Positions 17,120 to 25,058 of a stretch of DNA of 64,000 bases are shown one piece after another. The position numbers and the translations under genes are program-made. The stretch is from Burkholderiaceae bacterium (lineage in GTDB: Bacteria > Pseudomonadota > Gammaproteobacteria > Burkholderiales > Burkholderiaceae_E). The notes beneath the pieces were generated by a model. The model was given only the letters and a program-made list of their open reading frames with translations. It was not told the origin of the DNA and searched no databases. The stretch is taken from positions 1 to 64,000 of the forward strand of contig JACKLP010000002.1 in NCBI GenBank assembly GCA_024235875.1. The letters are read 5' to 3'. Within the stretch, counting starts at the first letter, position 1, and every line of letters begins with the position of its first letter.

Positions 17120-18349
17120 ATGCGCTTGACAGACGAAGAGCAGGCCATGCTTGCCGGCGAGATGGGCGAGGCCCGTCGCTGGGCGATCGATCACCAGGTC
17201 CAGGTCGGCCGCATGTTCGATGCCGTCGATCTGGTCCCCGTCAGCCAGGCCCACATGATGGGCGACCCCGAGGCGGTCGGTGTGGCCGGCGCCGAATTCC
17301 TCGAAGGGCTGGCGGACCAGGGCGCGCGGGTGGCGATCCCGATGATCACCGATCCGCGCGGCGTCGACCTGCGTCGCTACGAGGTCATGGGCCAGACCGA
17401 GGAGATGGCCGGCGTCGAGCGTCGGATCATTGCCGCGCTCACCCGGATGGGCGTGATGATGACGGACACCTGCATCAACTACCAGACCGTGATGCCGCCG
17501 GTGCGCGGCGAACATGTCGCCTATGGCGACACCGGCGTCGTGATCTACAGCAACTCGATCTGCGGCGCGCGATCAAACTTCGAGGGCGGACCTTCGGCGC
17601 TGGCCGCCGGTCTCACCGGGCGCACGCCGCGCTACGGGCTGCACCTGGACGAGAATCGGCGTGCGACGCGGCGCTTTCGGGTCAGCGAGCAACCCAAGGG
17701 GCTGACCGACTGGGGCATCCTGGGCGCGGTGGTCGGCCAGGCGGCGGGCTCGTACTGGGAAGTGCCGCTGATCGAGGGCCTGGAGGTCTGTCCGACCTCC
17801 GACCAGGCCAAGCACCTGGGCGCGGCGATGGCCAGCTTCGGGTCGACACCGCTCTTCCATCTGCTGGGCATCACCCCGGAGGCGCAGCGCCTGGCCGACG
17901 CGGGCGCCGAGGCGCTGCCGATCGAGCCGGTCACGCCCGAGGCGATGCAGGCGATGCGCTCGCGCTTCGGTGCGCCCGGCGACAAGGTCGACGTGGTGGT
18001 GTTCGCCGCGCCGCAGCTCTCGATCGTCGAGATGCAGCGCGTGGCCGAATTGTGCGAAGGCAAGAAGGTCTCGGTGCCGCTGATCGTTTGCACCGCGCCC
18101 CAGGTCTATCCGGATGCGCAGCGCATGGGCTTCGTCGACACCATCGAACAGGCGGGCGGACGGATCCTGGTCGGTACGTGTTTCTACAATGGCTACGCGC
18201 GCGAGGTCGGCGTGGCCAATGGCTGGAAACGCCTGCTGAGCAATTCCGCCAAGATCGTCAATATTCTGGGCGGCTACGGGTACACCCCGGCGCTCGCGAG
18301 CATGGAGGCCTGCGTGGCCGCCGCTGTGGCCGGGGAGATCGTGCAATGA
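17120..18349 (+). CDS. Aconitase X, large (catalytic) subunit
   Basis: This 409-residue DUF521/AcnX catalytic domain belongs to the aconitase superfamily. Characterised relatives are cis-3-hydroxy-L-proline dehydratase (bacteria) and mevalonate 5-phosphate dehydratase (archaea). Conserved cysteines suited to an Fe-S cluster occur in TDTCINYQ, NSICGAR and GTCFYNG. ATG 17120 has GGAG about ten bases upstream. The stop overlaps the start of the small-subunit gene as ATGA, so the two chains are made together. No proline-catabolism gene is adjacent, so the substrate is an inference only. Confidence 0.88.
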   Translation: MRLTDEEQAMLAGEMGEARRWAIDHQVQVGRMFDAVDLVPVSQAHMMGDPEAVGVAGAEFLEGLADQGARVAIPMITDPRGVDLRRYEVMGQTEEMAGVERRIIAALTRMGVMMTDTCINYQTVMPPVRGEHVAYGDTGVVIYSNSICGARSNFEGGPSALAAGLTGRTPRYGLHLDENRRATRRFRVSEQPKGLTDWGILGAVVGQAAGSYWEVPLIEGLEVCPTSDQAKHLGAAMASFGSTPLFHLLGITPEAQRLADAGAEALPIEPVTPEAMQAMRSRFGAPGDKVDVVVFAAPQLSIVEMQRVAELCEGKKVSVPLIVCTAPQVYPDAQRMGFVDTIEQAGGRILVGTCFYNGYAREVGVANGWKRLLSNSAKIVNILGGYGYTPALASMEACVAAAVAGEIVQ

Positions 18350-18771
18350 TCCGTTTGAAATGCCACGCCGGGGTGGGCGGCCGCGTCGAGGGCGAAGCGC
18401 TGGTGGCCAACGACAATTTTTCGGCGCGCTACGATCTGGACCGGATCAAGGGTGTGTTCTCGCGCCCCGATCATCGACTGGCAGGGCAAAGCTACGTGGG
18501 GCGCATCCTGGTCCTGAACACCGCGAAGGGCGGCGTTGCCTCCGCGTGGATGCTTCACGAGATGAAGACGCGCGGCCTCGCCCCGGCTGCCATCTTGTTC
18601 AACCGCGCCAACACCATCCTGGCGCAAGGCGCCGCGCTCGCGCAGTTGCCGATGTGCGACCGATTCGAGGACGGCGACGTGACCACGCTCATCCGCACCG
18701 GTGACCGGCTCATCGTCGACCCGCGAGAGGGCGTCGTGACGATCCTCGATCGCGCGGACCCAGTCGGTTGA
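18346..18771 (+). CDS. Aconitase X, small (swivel) subunit
   Basis: This 141-residue DUF126 protein is the swivelling domain that AcnX enzymes carry either fused or as a separate subunit. Typical segments are FSRPDHRLAGQSYVGRIL and LNTAKGGVASAWML, the latter with the conserved serine of the active-site loop. It must pair with the large subunit encoded immediately upstream (4-base ATGA overlap). Its length is normal for the free small subunit. Confidence 0.88.
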   Translation: MIRLKCHAGVGGRVEGEALVANDNFSARYDLDRIKGVFSRPDHRLAGQSYVGRILVLNTAKGGVASAWMLHEMKTRGLAPAAILFNRANTILAQGAALAQLPMCDRFEDGDVTTLIRTGDRLIVDPREGVVTILDRADPVG

Positions 18772-18797
18772 AACCGGCCGCGCGTGCGACGAAAGTC

Positions 18798-18810
18798 ACC
18801 GAAATTCGGT
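18798..18810. repeat. 13-bp palindrome in intergenic spacer
   Basis: ACCGAA-A-TTCGGT is a perfect palindrome 27 bases after the aconitase X stop codon. It may be a regulator site or chance. Confidence 0.3.
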
Positions 18811-18925
18811 AATCAAGCACGAAGGATCCGGGGTATTCGGGCCCGCGTCGTCCATTCGGCTTGACCCTCGGAATCACTCCCTCGACGATCGCCCCAGGCC
18901 CCGGCGCACGGCACCGGGACCGGCA

Positions 18926-18972
18926 ATCGCTGCAGAGCCCGGGCTGCTCACCGCCCGGGCTCTGGCAGCGAT
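18926..18972 (+). terminator. Strong inverted repeat (terminator-like or 5' leader hairpin)
   Basis: The arms 18926-18944 and 18953-18972 are complementary over 19 base pairs with a single bulged G and an eight-base loop. The stem core is CAGAGCCCGGGC. No T-run follows, so classic rho-independent termination is doubtful. The hairpin sits 21 bases before the ATG of the next gene and just before its GGAG ribosome site. It could end the aconitase X transcript or control translation of the downstream gene. Confidence 0.55.
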
Positions 18973-18993
18973 GTCCCCTCGAGACGGAGCCCC

Positions 18994-19365
18994 ATGAACG
19001 AGACCACCGGACGCCTTTGGCTGCACGCACACTCGGATCCGACCGACGGCCTGATGGTCATCGGTTCGCGCTCGTCGCTGCGGGCCCTGGGCAAGCAGCT
19101 GATCGAGGCGACCGACGTGACCCGCCTGGCCGTACCCGATGGCAACGAGCCCGTGAAGGTCGCCCATCCCCCGGTGGCCGGCCCGTACAGCGATGTGTCG
19201 GACTTCAACCTGACCTTCCACCTCGAGGGCGCGGCGCCTGCACCCGAGGTCTTGCCGCCGAGCCGCCGCAGCCCACGGCCCGTGCTGGTCGTCGCGGTGT
19301 TGGCCTGTGCGCTCGTGGGCGTGGTGACGATCATTCGTTGGATCGCGGCGTCGGTCGCCGGCTGA
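18994..19365 (+). CDS. Hypothetical protein with C-terminal membrane anchor
   Basis: This 123-residue protein of unknown function has an N-terminal part of mixed alpha/beta character (LWLHAHSDPTDGLMVIGS, then SLRALGKQLIEA). It resembles small domains in which a strand is followed by an amphipathic helix, such as some immunity-type proteins. A proline-rich linker and one strong membrane helix (VLVVAVLACALVGVVTIIRW) close the chain, so it is probably tail-anchored in the inner membrane. The start has a GGAG ribosome site. A strong hairpin lies directly upstream. Confidence 0.6.
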   Translation: MNETTGRLWLHAHSDPTDGLMVIGSRSSLRALGKQLIEATDVTRLAVPDGNEPVKVAHPPVAGPYSDVSDFNLTFHLEGAAPAPEVLPPSRRSPRPVLVVAVLACALVGVVTIIRWIAASVAG

Positions 19366-19428
19366 TCGCCCGAAGCCAGTCGCCGGCGGCCGGCGGTCGT
19401 GCTGCCGAAAGGCGCTAAGCTATCGGCC

Positions 19429-20274
19429 ATGCGAGACGCCGATCATGCTTTGCCAGTTCGCCGTGCGCAGGCGGCGGATCTGCAAGACATCGTGCGCCTG
19501 CTCGCCGACGATCCGCTGGGTGCGCTGCGCGAAAGCAGCACCGATCCGCTTCCCGCCGACTACGCGCGGGCCTTCGAATCCATCGTACAGGATCCCAACA
19601 ACGAGCTCGTGGTCGTGGATGGGCCCGACGGACGGGTCGCCGCCGTCCTGCAACTGACCTTCACCCCGTACATCACGCATCGGGGCGGCTGGCGCGCCAC
19701 GATCGAAGGCGTGCGCGTGGCGGCCCACTTGCGTGGTACTGGCCTCGGGCGCGAATTCTTCGCGTGGGCGATCGAACGGGCGAAAGAGCGAGGCTGCCAC
19801 GTCGTTCAGCTCACCACCGACAAGCGACGTCCCGACGCCAGGCGCTTCTACGAGGGCCTCGGCTTCGTGGCAACGCATGAAGGCATGAAGCTGTCGCTTC
19901 GCGGGGACCCGGAAATGCCGGGACCCGATGGGCGTTCCGCCTTGCCTGCCGCCGCGCCGCCCATGAGGGTCGTCCGCGGTCGAGAGTTCAACCCGCCCGC
20001 CGCCTGGGACGCGATCGACATCGCCTGCATGAACGGCATCACCACGCGGCTTCACTGGACCGACGCGCCGTACCGGTGGCATGTGAACGACGGCGAGGAG
20101 GTCTTCGCCGTGCTCACGGGCACGGTCGAGATGCGATACATGCAGGACGGCCGGGAACGGATGGTGCGGCTGGAAGCTGGCGATGTCTTCCATGCCGATG
20201 TCGGCTGCGAACATGTCGCGCATCCGCTCGGTGCGGCGCGCATTCTCGTGGTGGAACGCGAGGGCAGTGCCTGA
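19429..20274 (+). CDS. GNAT acetyltransferase fused to a cupin domain
   Basis: This 281-residue two-domain protein has a GNAT fold in residues 1-155. Its acetyl-CoA-binding motif A is VRVAAHLRGTGLGREFFAW and motif B region is RRFYEGLGF. Residues 190-281 are a single-domain cupin with HVNDGEEVFAVLTG and GDVFHADVGCEHVAHP, which supply the His/Glu metal ligands. GNATs transfer acetyl groups to amines, while small cupins bind a metal and a small ligand. The reaction is unknown. ATG 19429 was preferred over the in-frame GTG 19399. The downstream SDR gene follows after 40 bases and may be co-transcribed. Confidence 0.75.
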   Translation: MRDADHALPVRRAQAADLQDIVRLLADDPLGALRESSTDPLPADYARAFESIVQDPNNELVVVDGPDGRVAAVLQLTFTPYITHRGGWRATIEGVRVAAHLRGTGLGREFFAWAIERAKERGCHVVQLTTDKRRPDARRFYEGLGFVATHEGMKLSLRGDPEMPGPDGRSALPAAAPPMRVVRGREFNPPAAWDAIDIACMNGITTRLHWTDAPYRWHVNDGEEVFAVLTGTVEMRYMQDGRERMVRLEAGDVFHADVGCEHVAHPLGAARILVVEREGSA

Positions 20275-20314
20275 GCGCTCGAACGAACCCCTTGACCCGA
20301 TCAGGAGCCCCTCA

Positions 20315-21121
20315 ATGACGCAGAACGCCCAGGCCGCCGGTCGCGGTCGCCTCGATGGTCTCGTCGCCTTCGTCACCGGTGCGAGCCGTGGTATCGGCGA
20401 AGCGATCGCCCGCGCCTATGCGCATGAAGGCGCGAGCATCTGTCTGGCAGCCACCGATGCGAAGCGACTGGCCGAGGTCGAGTCCGGCCTGGGTGTGCCC
20501 GCTGCGCGCGCGATGACGGTGGCGCTCGATGTCGGTGACGGCGATGCCGTGCACGCGGCGGTGGCCGCCTGCGAACAACGCTTCGGGCGCATCGACGTGC
20601 TGGTGAACAGCGCCGGCGTCTACAAGCCGGCGAGCTTCCTGGACTACGACATCGACGATTTCGAGCGTCTCATCCGCGTGAATCTATACGGCACGATCCA
20701 CACGATGCAGGCCACGCTCGCGGGCATGCAGCAGCGCGGCTTCGGGCGCATCGTGAACATCGCTTCGACGGCCGGCAAATGGGCATCGCGCAACCAGAGC
20801 GCCTACAACGTCAGCAAGCATGCGGTGGTGGGGCTGACGCGCTGCGTCGCGCTCGAGGCGGCGGGCACCGGCGTGACGGTCAATGCGATCTGCCCCGGTT
20901 TCGTGAAGACCGACATGCTGAACAATCTGTTCGACGGTCAGGCACAGGCCTCGTCGGTATCGGCCGACGCCGCCATTGCCGGTGCGCTCGCCCGCGTTCC
21001 GATCGGGCGGATGCTCGAGCCGCGTGAGATCGCCGACCTGGCGGTCCACCTGGCCACGCGCGAGGCCGGCGGCATGACCGGGCAATCGGTGCTGGTGGAT
21101 GGCGGGATGCTGTTCGTGTGA
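20315..21121 (+). CDS. Short-chain dehydrogenase/reductase
   Basis: This 268-residue classical SDR has TGASRGIGEAIA for NAD(P) binding, NSAG, the catalytic serine in NIASTAGKW, YNVSK (Tyr and Lys), and CPGFVKTDM. The C-terminal half resembles 3-hydroxybutyrate or 3-oxoacyl reductases, but the substrate cannot be assigned. The ATG at 20315 has CAGGAG seven bases upstream, so the longer in-frame reading is rejected. It is in tandem with the GNAT-cupin gene. Confidence 0.88.
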   Translation: MTQNAQAAGRGRLDGLVAFVTGASRGIGEAIARAYAHEGASICLAATDAKRLAEVESGLGVPAARAMTVALDVGDGDAVHAAVAACEQRFGRIDVLVNSAGVYKPASFLDYDIDDFERLIRVNLYGTIHTMQATLAGMQQRGFGRIVNIASTAGKWASRNQSAYNVSKHAVVGLTRCVALEAAGTGVTVNAICPGFVKTDMLNNLFDGQAQASSVSADAAIAGALARVPIGRMLEPREIADLAVHLATREAGGMTGQSVLVDGGMLFV

Positions 21122-21134
21122 GCGCGCGGCGAGG

Positions 21135-21518
21135 CTAGAGCGGTGCCGCGGCGCTGCGCCGGCCCACCTCGGTTTCCTTGCTTTGCTGCAGGGCGCGGTC
21201 ACCGAACTTCCAGGTGACGTCGTCGGGGGCGTCGGCGGTGACATGGCGCAGCAGCGCCTTGCGCACCGGATCCGCGCCGGGGCCGCTGGCCACCTCGAAC
21301 AGGGTCACTTCGCAGATGCCGCGCATGCGGTCGATCGAGCAGCGCGCGAATCCGATGATGCGATCGGCGTCGTCGAGGGCCACCGAGACCTTGGCGCTGC
21401 GAGCGAGCAGCTCGCGCAGCGCATCGGGCTCGGTCACATGAGACGGACGACCCTGGCGCGCGAGGAACTCGGCCGCGGCGGCGAGGTCTGTCTGTTCGAT
21501 GTATTGGCGTAGCTTCAT
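21135..21518 (-). CDS. Hypothetical protein, possible GNAT-like
   Basis: This 127-residue protein converges with the SDR gene. The N-terminal helix region (MKLRQYIEQTDLAAAAEFLARQ) and the strand pair VSVALDDADRIIGFARCSID are reminiscent of a small acetyltransferase fold. No acetyl-CoA loop is clear. The frame is open upstream, but the ATG at 21518 begins the well-behaved sequence. The function is unknown. Confidence 0.55.
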   Translation of the reverse strand: MKLRQYIEQTDLAAAAEFLARQGRPSHVTEPDALRELLARSAKVSVALDDADRIIGFARCSIDRMRGICEVTLFEVASGPGADPVRKALLRHVTADAPDDVTWKFGDRALQQSKETEVGRRSAAAPL

Positions 21519-21772
21519 CGTGTCTGGGGACTGCGTATCGGGGGATTCTGCGGGCCGCGTCCGGCGAGCGTCAATCCACCGATTGGGGGAGTCCGATTGT
21601 GCCGGGAACGGAGCGGCGACCGGTGTCGGATCGTTCACATCCGGGCGCACATCGGACTCAGATCGGGCACGCCGCGTCGAATTCAAGCTGCACTGCAACA
21701 TGAGCTCGACGTGATCGCCCGCCCGCCGCTCCGGATGGTGCGGCGCCGCATCGGGCGGCCTGTCGGGGGCGA

Positions 21773-22678
21773 TCAGCTCGCTTCGGCGCAGGGAATGCTC
21801 ACGCTCGCGCCCCCGAGCGCCAGGCGCAGGCGGCTGGGTTCACCCACGAAGGACACGGTGAGCACGTCGCCGGTCTCGCTCTCGAAGCGGACCCGGCCGG
21901 CGGCCGGGCATAGCTCGCCCGGCGTGATCCGGACCGGTTCCTCGGTCACGATGCGCATCCGCTCCGTGGGGCCGCCGTTGACCTGCCGGGTGAAGCTGCC
22001 ATTGACGATCCAGTAGAGATCGTCGCCCTGCTCGCCGATCCGCATCTCGAGCCCCGTGAATCCGACCCGATGGGTCCCGGTGGCATCGACCGCGGTCACG
22101 GTCAGCGAGTCCGAGACGATCGCGCTCTCGGTGTCAGAGACTTCGAATCGCAGTGCGCCGTCGTAGCGGGTGACGCTGCCGTCGAGCGGATTGACGGCGA
22201 CCAGATCGTCGAAGCCCAGCACCAGCGTCTCGGTGTCGCCCGGCTCGAGCCGCAGAGTGGAGCGCCCGCTGACACGCGAACCATCGCGCTCGCAATCGAT
22301 CCAGGTGGACTGCTGGGTATCGCCGGCGTCCCAGCCGCCCGACAGGTTGGCGTCGTCGCGTTGGTCCGTGATGGTGCCGCCCCCGGGGCAGGGATCGGCG
22401 CCCGCCTGCTTGGGATCGGTGGCGGTGCCCAGGTCGGCGGCGGCCGACACGGTCATGGTCTCGCGCAAGAAGAGGTCGCGCACGACATCGACGCCATCGC
22501 GCGACTTGAGTTGGCTGTCGATCAGGCCGACGATGAGCGGCTCGCTGCCCCCGGAGCCGCAAGCCGACAGGAAGGAGAGCAGTGCCAACGTCGCGAAGCC
22601 CACGCGCGCCCGGATCGCGAAGGCGCGCGCGCTCGCCAGGCTGCGGCATGCGAGCGTTCGAACCCGACGAATATTCAT
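21773..22678 (-). CDS. Putative lipoprotein
   Basis: This 301-residue protein has a lipoprotein signal: a long arginine-rich start, the hydrophobic core VGFATLALLSFL and lipobox LSAC with Cys40, followed by GSGG. Residues +2/+3 are not aspartate, so outer membrane sorting is likely. The mature part is rich in beta strands and Asp/Thr with no domain that I recognise. It is divergent from the CoA-transferase gene, with 157 bases between them. The 254-base spacer on its other side (21519-21772) shows no recognisable element. Confidence 0.7.
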   Translation of the reverse strand: MNIRRVRTLACRSLASARAFAIRARVGFATLALLSFLSACGSGGSEPLIVGLIDSQLKSRDGVDVVRDLFLRETMTVSAAADLGTATDPKQAGADPCPGGGTITDQRDDANLSGGWDAGDTQQSTWIDCERDGSRVSGRSTLRLEPGDTETLVLGFDDLVAVNPLDGSVTRYDGALRFEVSDTESAIVSDSLTVTAVDATGTHRVGFTGLEMRIGEQGDDLYWIVNGSFTRQVNGGPTERMRIVTEEPVRITPGELCPAAGRVRFESETGDVLTVSFVGEPSRLRLALGGASVSIPCAEAS

Positions 22679-22835
22679 CGGCGCATTATCCGCCGATCGC
22701 GATCGCGATCGTGCCGATGTCGATGGTCGTGGCCCGCTTCGCCCAGGGCGACGCGCATCCGTCGATGTGGGCGGCGCGGGCTGCGCTAGACTTCGCCGGC
22801 CATCGTCCTGTACGCAACCTCTTTCGCCGACTGCC

Positions 22836-24020
22836 ATGAAGCCGCTCACCGGAACCACCGTCGTCACGCTCGAACATGCGATCGCCGCCCCGTTCTGCAC
22901 CCGCCAGCTCGCCGATCTCGGTGCGCGCGTGATCAAGGTGGAGCGACCCGGCGTCGGCGATTTCGCGCGTAGCTACGACACGCGGGTGCGCGGCGAGTGC
23001 TCGCACTTCGTCTGGGTCAACCGCGGCAAGGAGAGCCTGGCGCTGGACCTCAAGCATCCGCAGGCACAGCAACTGCTGCGCCGGCTCGTGATCGAGCAGG
23101 CCGACGTGGTGGTGCAGAACCTGGCGCCCGGCGCGGCGGCCCGGCTGGGCCTGTCGTTCGAGGCGCTCTCGCCCGAGAAGCCATCGCTGATCGTCTGCGA
23201 TATCTCCGGCTATGGCAGTGACGGCCCGTTTCGCGACAAGAAAGCCTACGACCTGCTGATCCAGAGCGAGGCGGGTTTCCTGTCGGTGACCGGCACCCCC
23301 GAGACGCCGTCGAAGGCCGGCATCTCGGTGGCCGACATCGCTGCCGGCATGTACGCGTACACCAATGTGCTCGCCGCCCTGCTCGAGCGTGGGCGCACCG
23401 GGCGTGGTCGGCGCATCGACCTGTCGATGCTCGAGGCGCTGGGCGAGTGGATGAGCTTTCCGCTCTACTACACCACCGACGGCGCGCCGCCACCGTCACG
23501 TACCGGCGCGAGCCACGCGACGATCTACCCTTACGGCCCATTCGCCACCGGCGATGGCCGCAGCGTGATGCTCGGCATCCAGAACGAGCGCGAGTGGGTT
23601 TCGTTCTGCGCGATCGTACTCGAGCAGCCGGCCCTGGCCACCGATCCGCGCTTCGACGGCAATGCCAAGCGCGATGCGGCGCGCGAGCCGCTTGGCGAGA
23701 TCATTCGCGCCGTGTTCACGGCGCTGAGCGCCGAGCAGGTGATCGAGCGCCTGGACCGCGCCAGGATCGCCAACGCCCAGGTGCGCGAGATGAAGGACGT
23801 CTGGGCCCACCCGCAGTTGGCCGCGCGCGGGCGCTGGGCCGAGGTGGCGACGCCCAGTGGCAAGGTGCCGGCACTGATTCCGCCCGGTATCGGTGCCGAC
23901 GAGTCGCCGCGCATGGATCCGGTTCCTGCCCTGGGCGCGAACACCGATGCCATTCTCTCCGAGCTGGGTTGCGACGCGGGCACGATCGCGGCGCTGCGCG
24001 AGGCCGGCGCCATTTCCTGA
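22836..24020 (+). CDS. Class III CoA-transferase (CaiB/BaiF family)
   Basis: This 394-residue protein is typical for the family. It moves CoA between carboxylic acids through an aspartyl-CoA thioester. The N-terminal signature is VVTLEHAIAAPFCTRQLADLGARVIKVERP-like, with the FVWVNRGKESLALDLK block. The catalytic Asp lies in GISVADIAAGMYA. The substrate is unknown; formyl-CoA, carnitine and aromatic acid transferases all share these motifs. Downstream are a DyP peroxidase and an acyl-CoA synthetase, which need not be functionally linked. Confidence 0.9.
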   Translation: MKPLTGTTVVTLEHAIAAPFCTRQLADLGARVIKVERPGVGDFARSYDTRVRGECSHFVWVNRGKESLALDLKHPQAQQLLRRLVIEQADVVVQNLAPGAAARLGLSFEALSPEKPSLIVCDISGYGSDGPFRDKKAYDLLIQSEAGFLSVTGTPETPSKAGISVADIAAGMYAYTNVLAALLERGRTGRGRRIDLSMLEALGEWMSFPLYYTTDGAPPPSRTGASHATIYPYGPFATGDGRSVMLGIQNEREWVSFCAIVLEQPALATDPRFDGNAKRDAAREPLGEIIRAVFTALSAEQVIERLDRARIANAQVREMKDVWAHPQLAARGRWAEVATPSGKVPALIPPGIGADESPRMDPVPALGANTDAILSELGCDAGTIAALREAGAIS

Positions 24021-24125
24021 ACCTGGCAGCCCGAACGGCCGAAGCCGCTCCGCGAGAAGCGTTCCAGTGCGGCAAACACTGGTTAAGATTCCGGTGACGC
24101 AACCGCAACCGAGCATCGCGCCGAC

Positions 24126-25058
24126 ATGTCAGCTACCCGTACCCGCCAGCGCGCCGCTGCCCGCGGCGACGCCATCGTTCACCAGACCGGCATCCTCGCG
24201 CCCGTTCCGGCCCATGCACGCTACCTGAGCTTCGTGCTGCGGCCAGACGCCGACGCCGGCGCCGCGCTCGACGAGCTGGCGGCACCGATGTTCGCCGACG
24301 GCGACTCGATCGTCGTGGGCCTGGGCGAGTCGATGCTGCAGGCGCTCGGCGCCGCAGTGCCCGGCCTGCGCACGATGACGCCGATCGAGGGTGCGAAGGT
24401 GGCGGTGCCGTCGACGCCGGCCGCGTTGTGGGTCTGGCTGCGCGGCAAGGACCGAGGCGAATTGCTGCACCGCTCGCGCGTGATCGAAGAGGCGCTCGCC
24501 GAATCGCTCGAACTCGATTCGGCGATCGACGGCTTCATGTTCGACGGCGGGCGCGACCTGAGCGGCTACCTGGATGGCATCGAGAACCCCAAGGGACGAA
24601 AAGCCGCGAAGGCGGCGCTCGTCGCGGGCGCGGGTGACGGGCTCGATGGTGGCAGCTTCGTGGCCGTGCAACAGTGGCTGCACGATCTCGACCACTTCGA
24701 GAGCCTCTCGCCCGAAACGCGTGACCACATCTTCGGGCGTTCGCGCCTGACCGACGAGGAACTCGACGACGCGCCGCCCGCTGCGCACGTGAAGCGCACC
24801 GCACAAGAGGATTTCGATCCGGAGGCCTTTGTGGTGCGGCGCTCCATGCCATGGGCCGACGCAATGGATGCCGGCTTGGTCTTCGTTTCCTTCGGCGACA
24901 CCCTGGACAAGTTCGAGGCGCAGCTTCGGCGGATGGTCGGCGCCGAGGATGGAATCGTCGACAACCTGTTTCGCTTCACGCGGCCGGTCACCGGCGCGTA
25001 TTTCTGGTGTCCGCCGGTTCGCGACGGCCGACTCGATTTCACGGCGATCGAGGGGTGA
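24126..25058 (+). CDS. DyP-type haem peroxidase
   Basis: This 310-residue dye-decolourising peroxidase is of the compact bacterial (YfeX-like) type. The GxxDG motif is GYLDGIENP, with the distal Asp. A conserved proximal-type His lies in PAAHVKRT, and VVRRSMPWADAMDAGLVFVSFG is the usual distal Arg region. No signal peptide or Tat motif is visible, so it is cytosolic unless carried in an encapsulin. No encapsulin gene or C-terminal targeting peptide is seen here. A TAAGAT at 24084-24089 could be a -10 box. Its stop overlaps the GTG start of the next gene. Confidence 0.9.
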   Translation: MSATRTRQRAAARGDAIVHQTGILAPVPAHARYLSFVLRPDADAGAALDELAAPMFADGDSIVVGLGESMLQALGAAVPGLRTMTPIEGAKVAVPSTPAALWVWLRGKDRGELLHRSRVIEEALAESLELDSAIDGFMFDGGRDLSGYLDGIENPKGRKAAKAALVAGAGDGLDGGSFVAVQQWLHDLDHFESLSPETRDHIFGRSRLTDEELDDAPPAAHVKRTAQEDFDPEAFVVRRSMPWADAMDAGLVFVSFGDTLDKFEAQLRRMVGAEDGIVDNLFRFTRPVTGAYFWCPPVRDGRLDFTAIEG

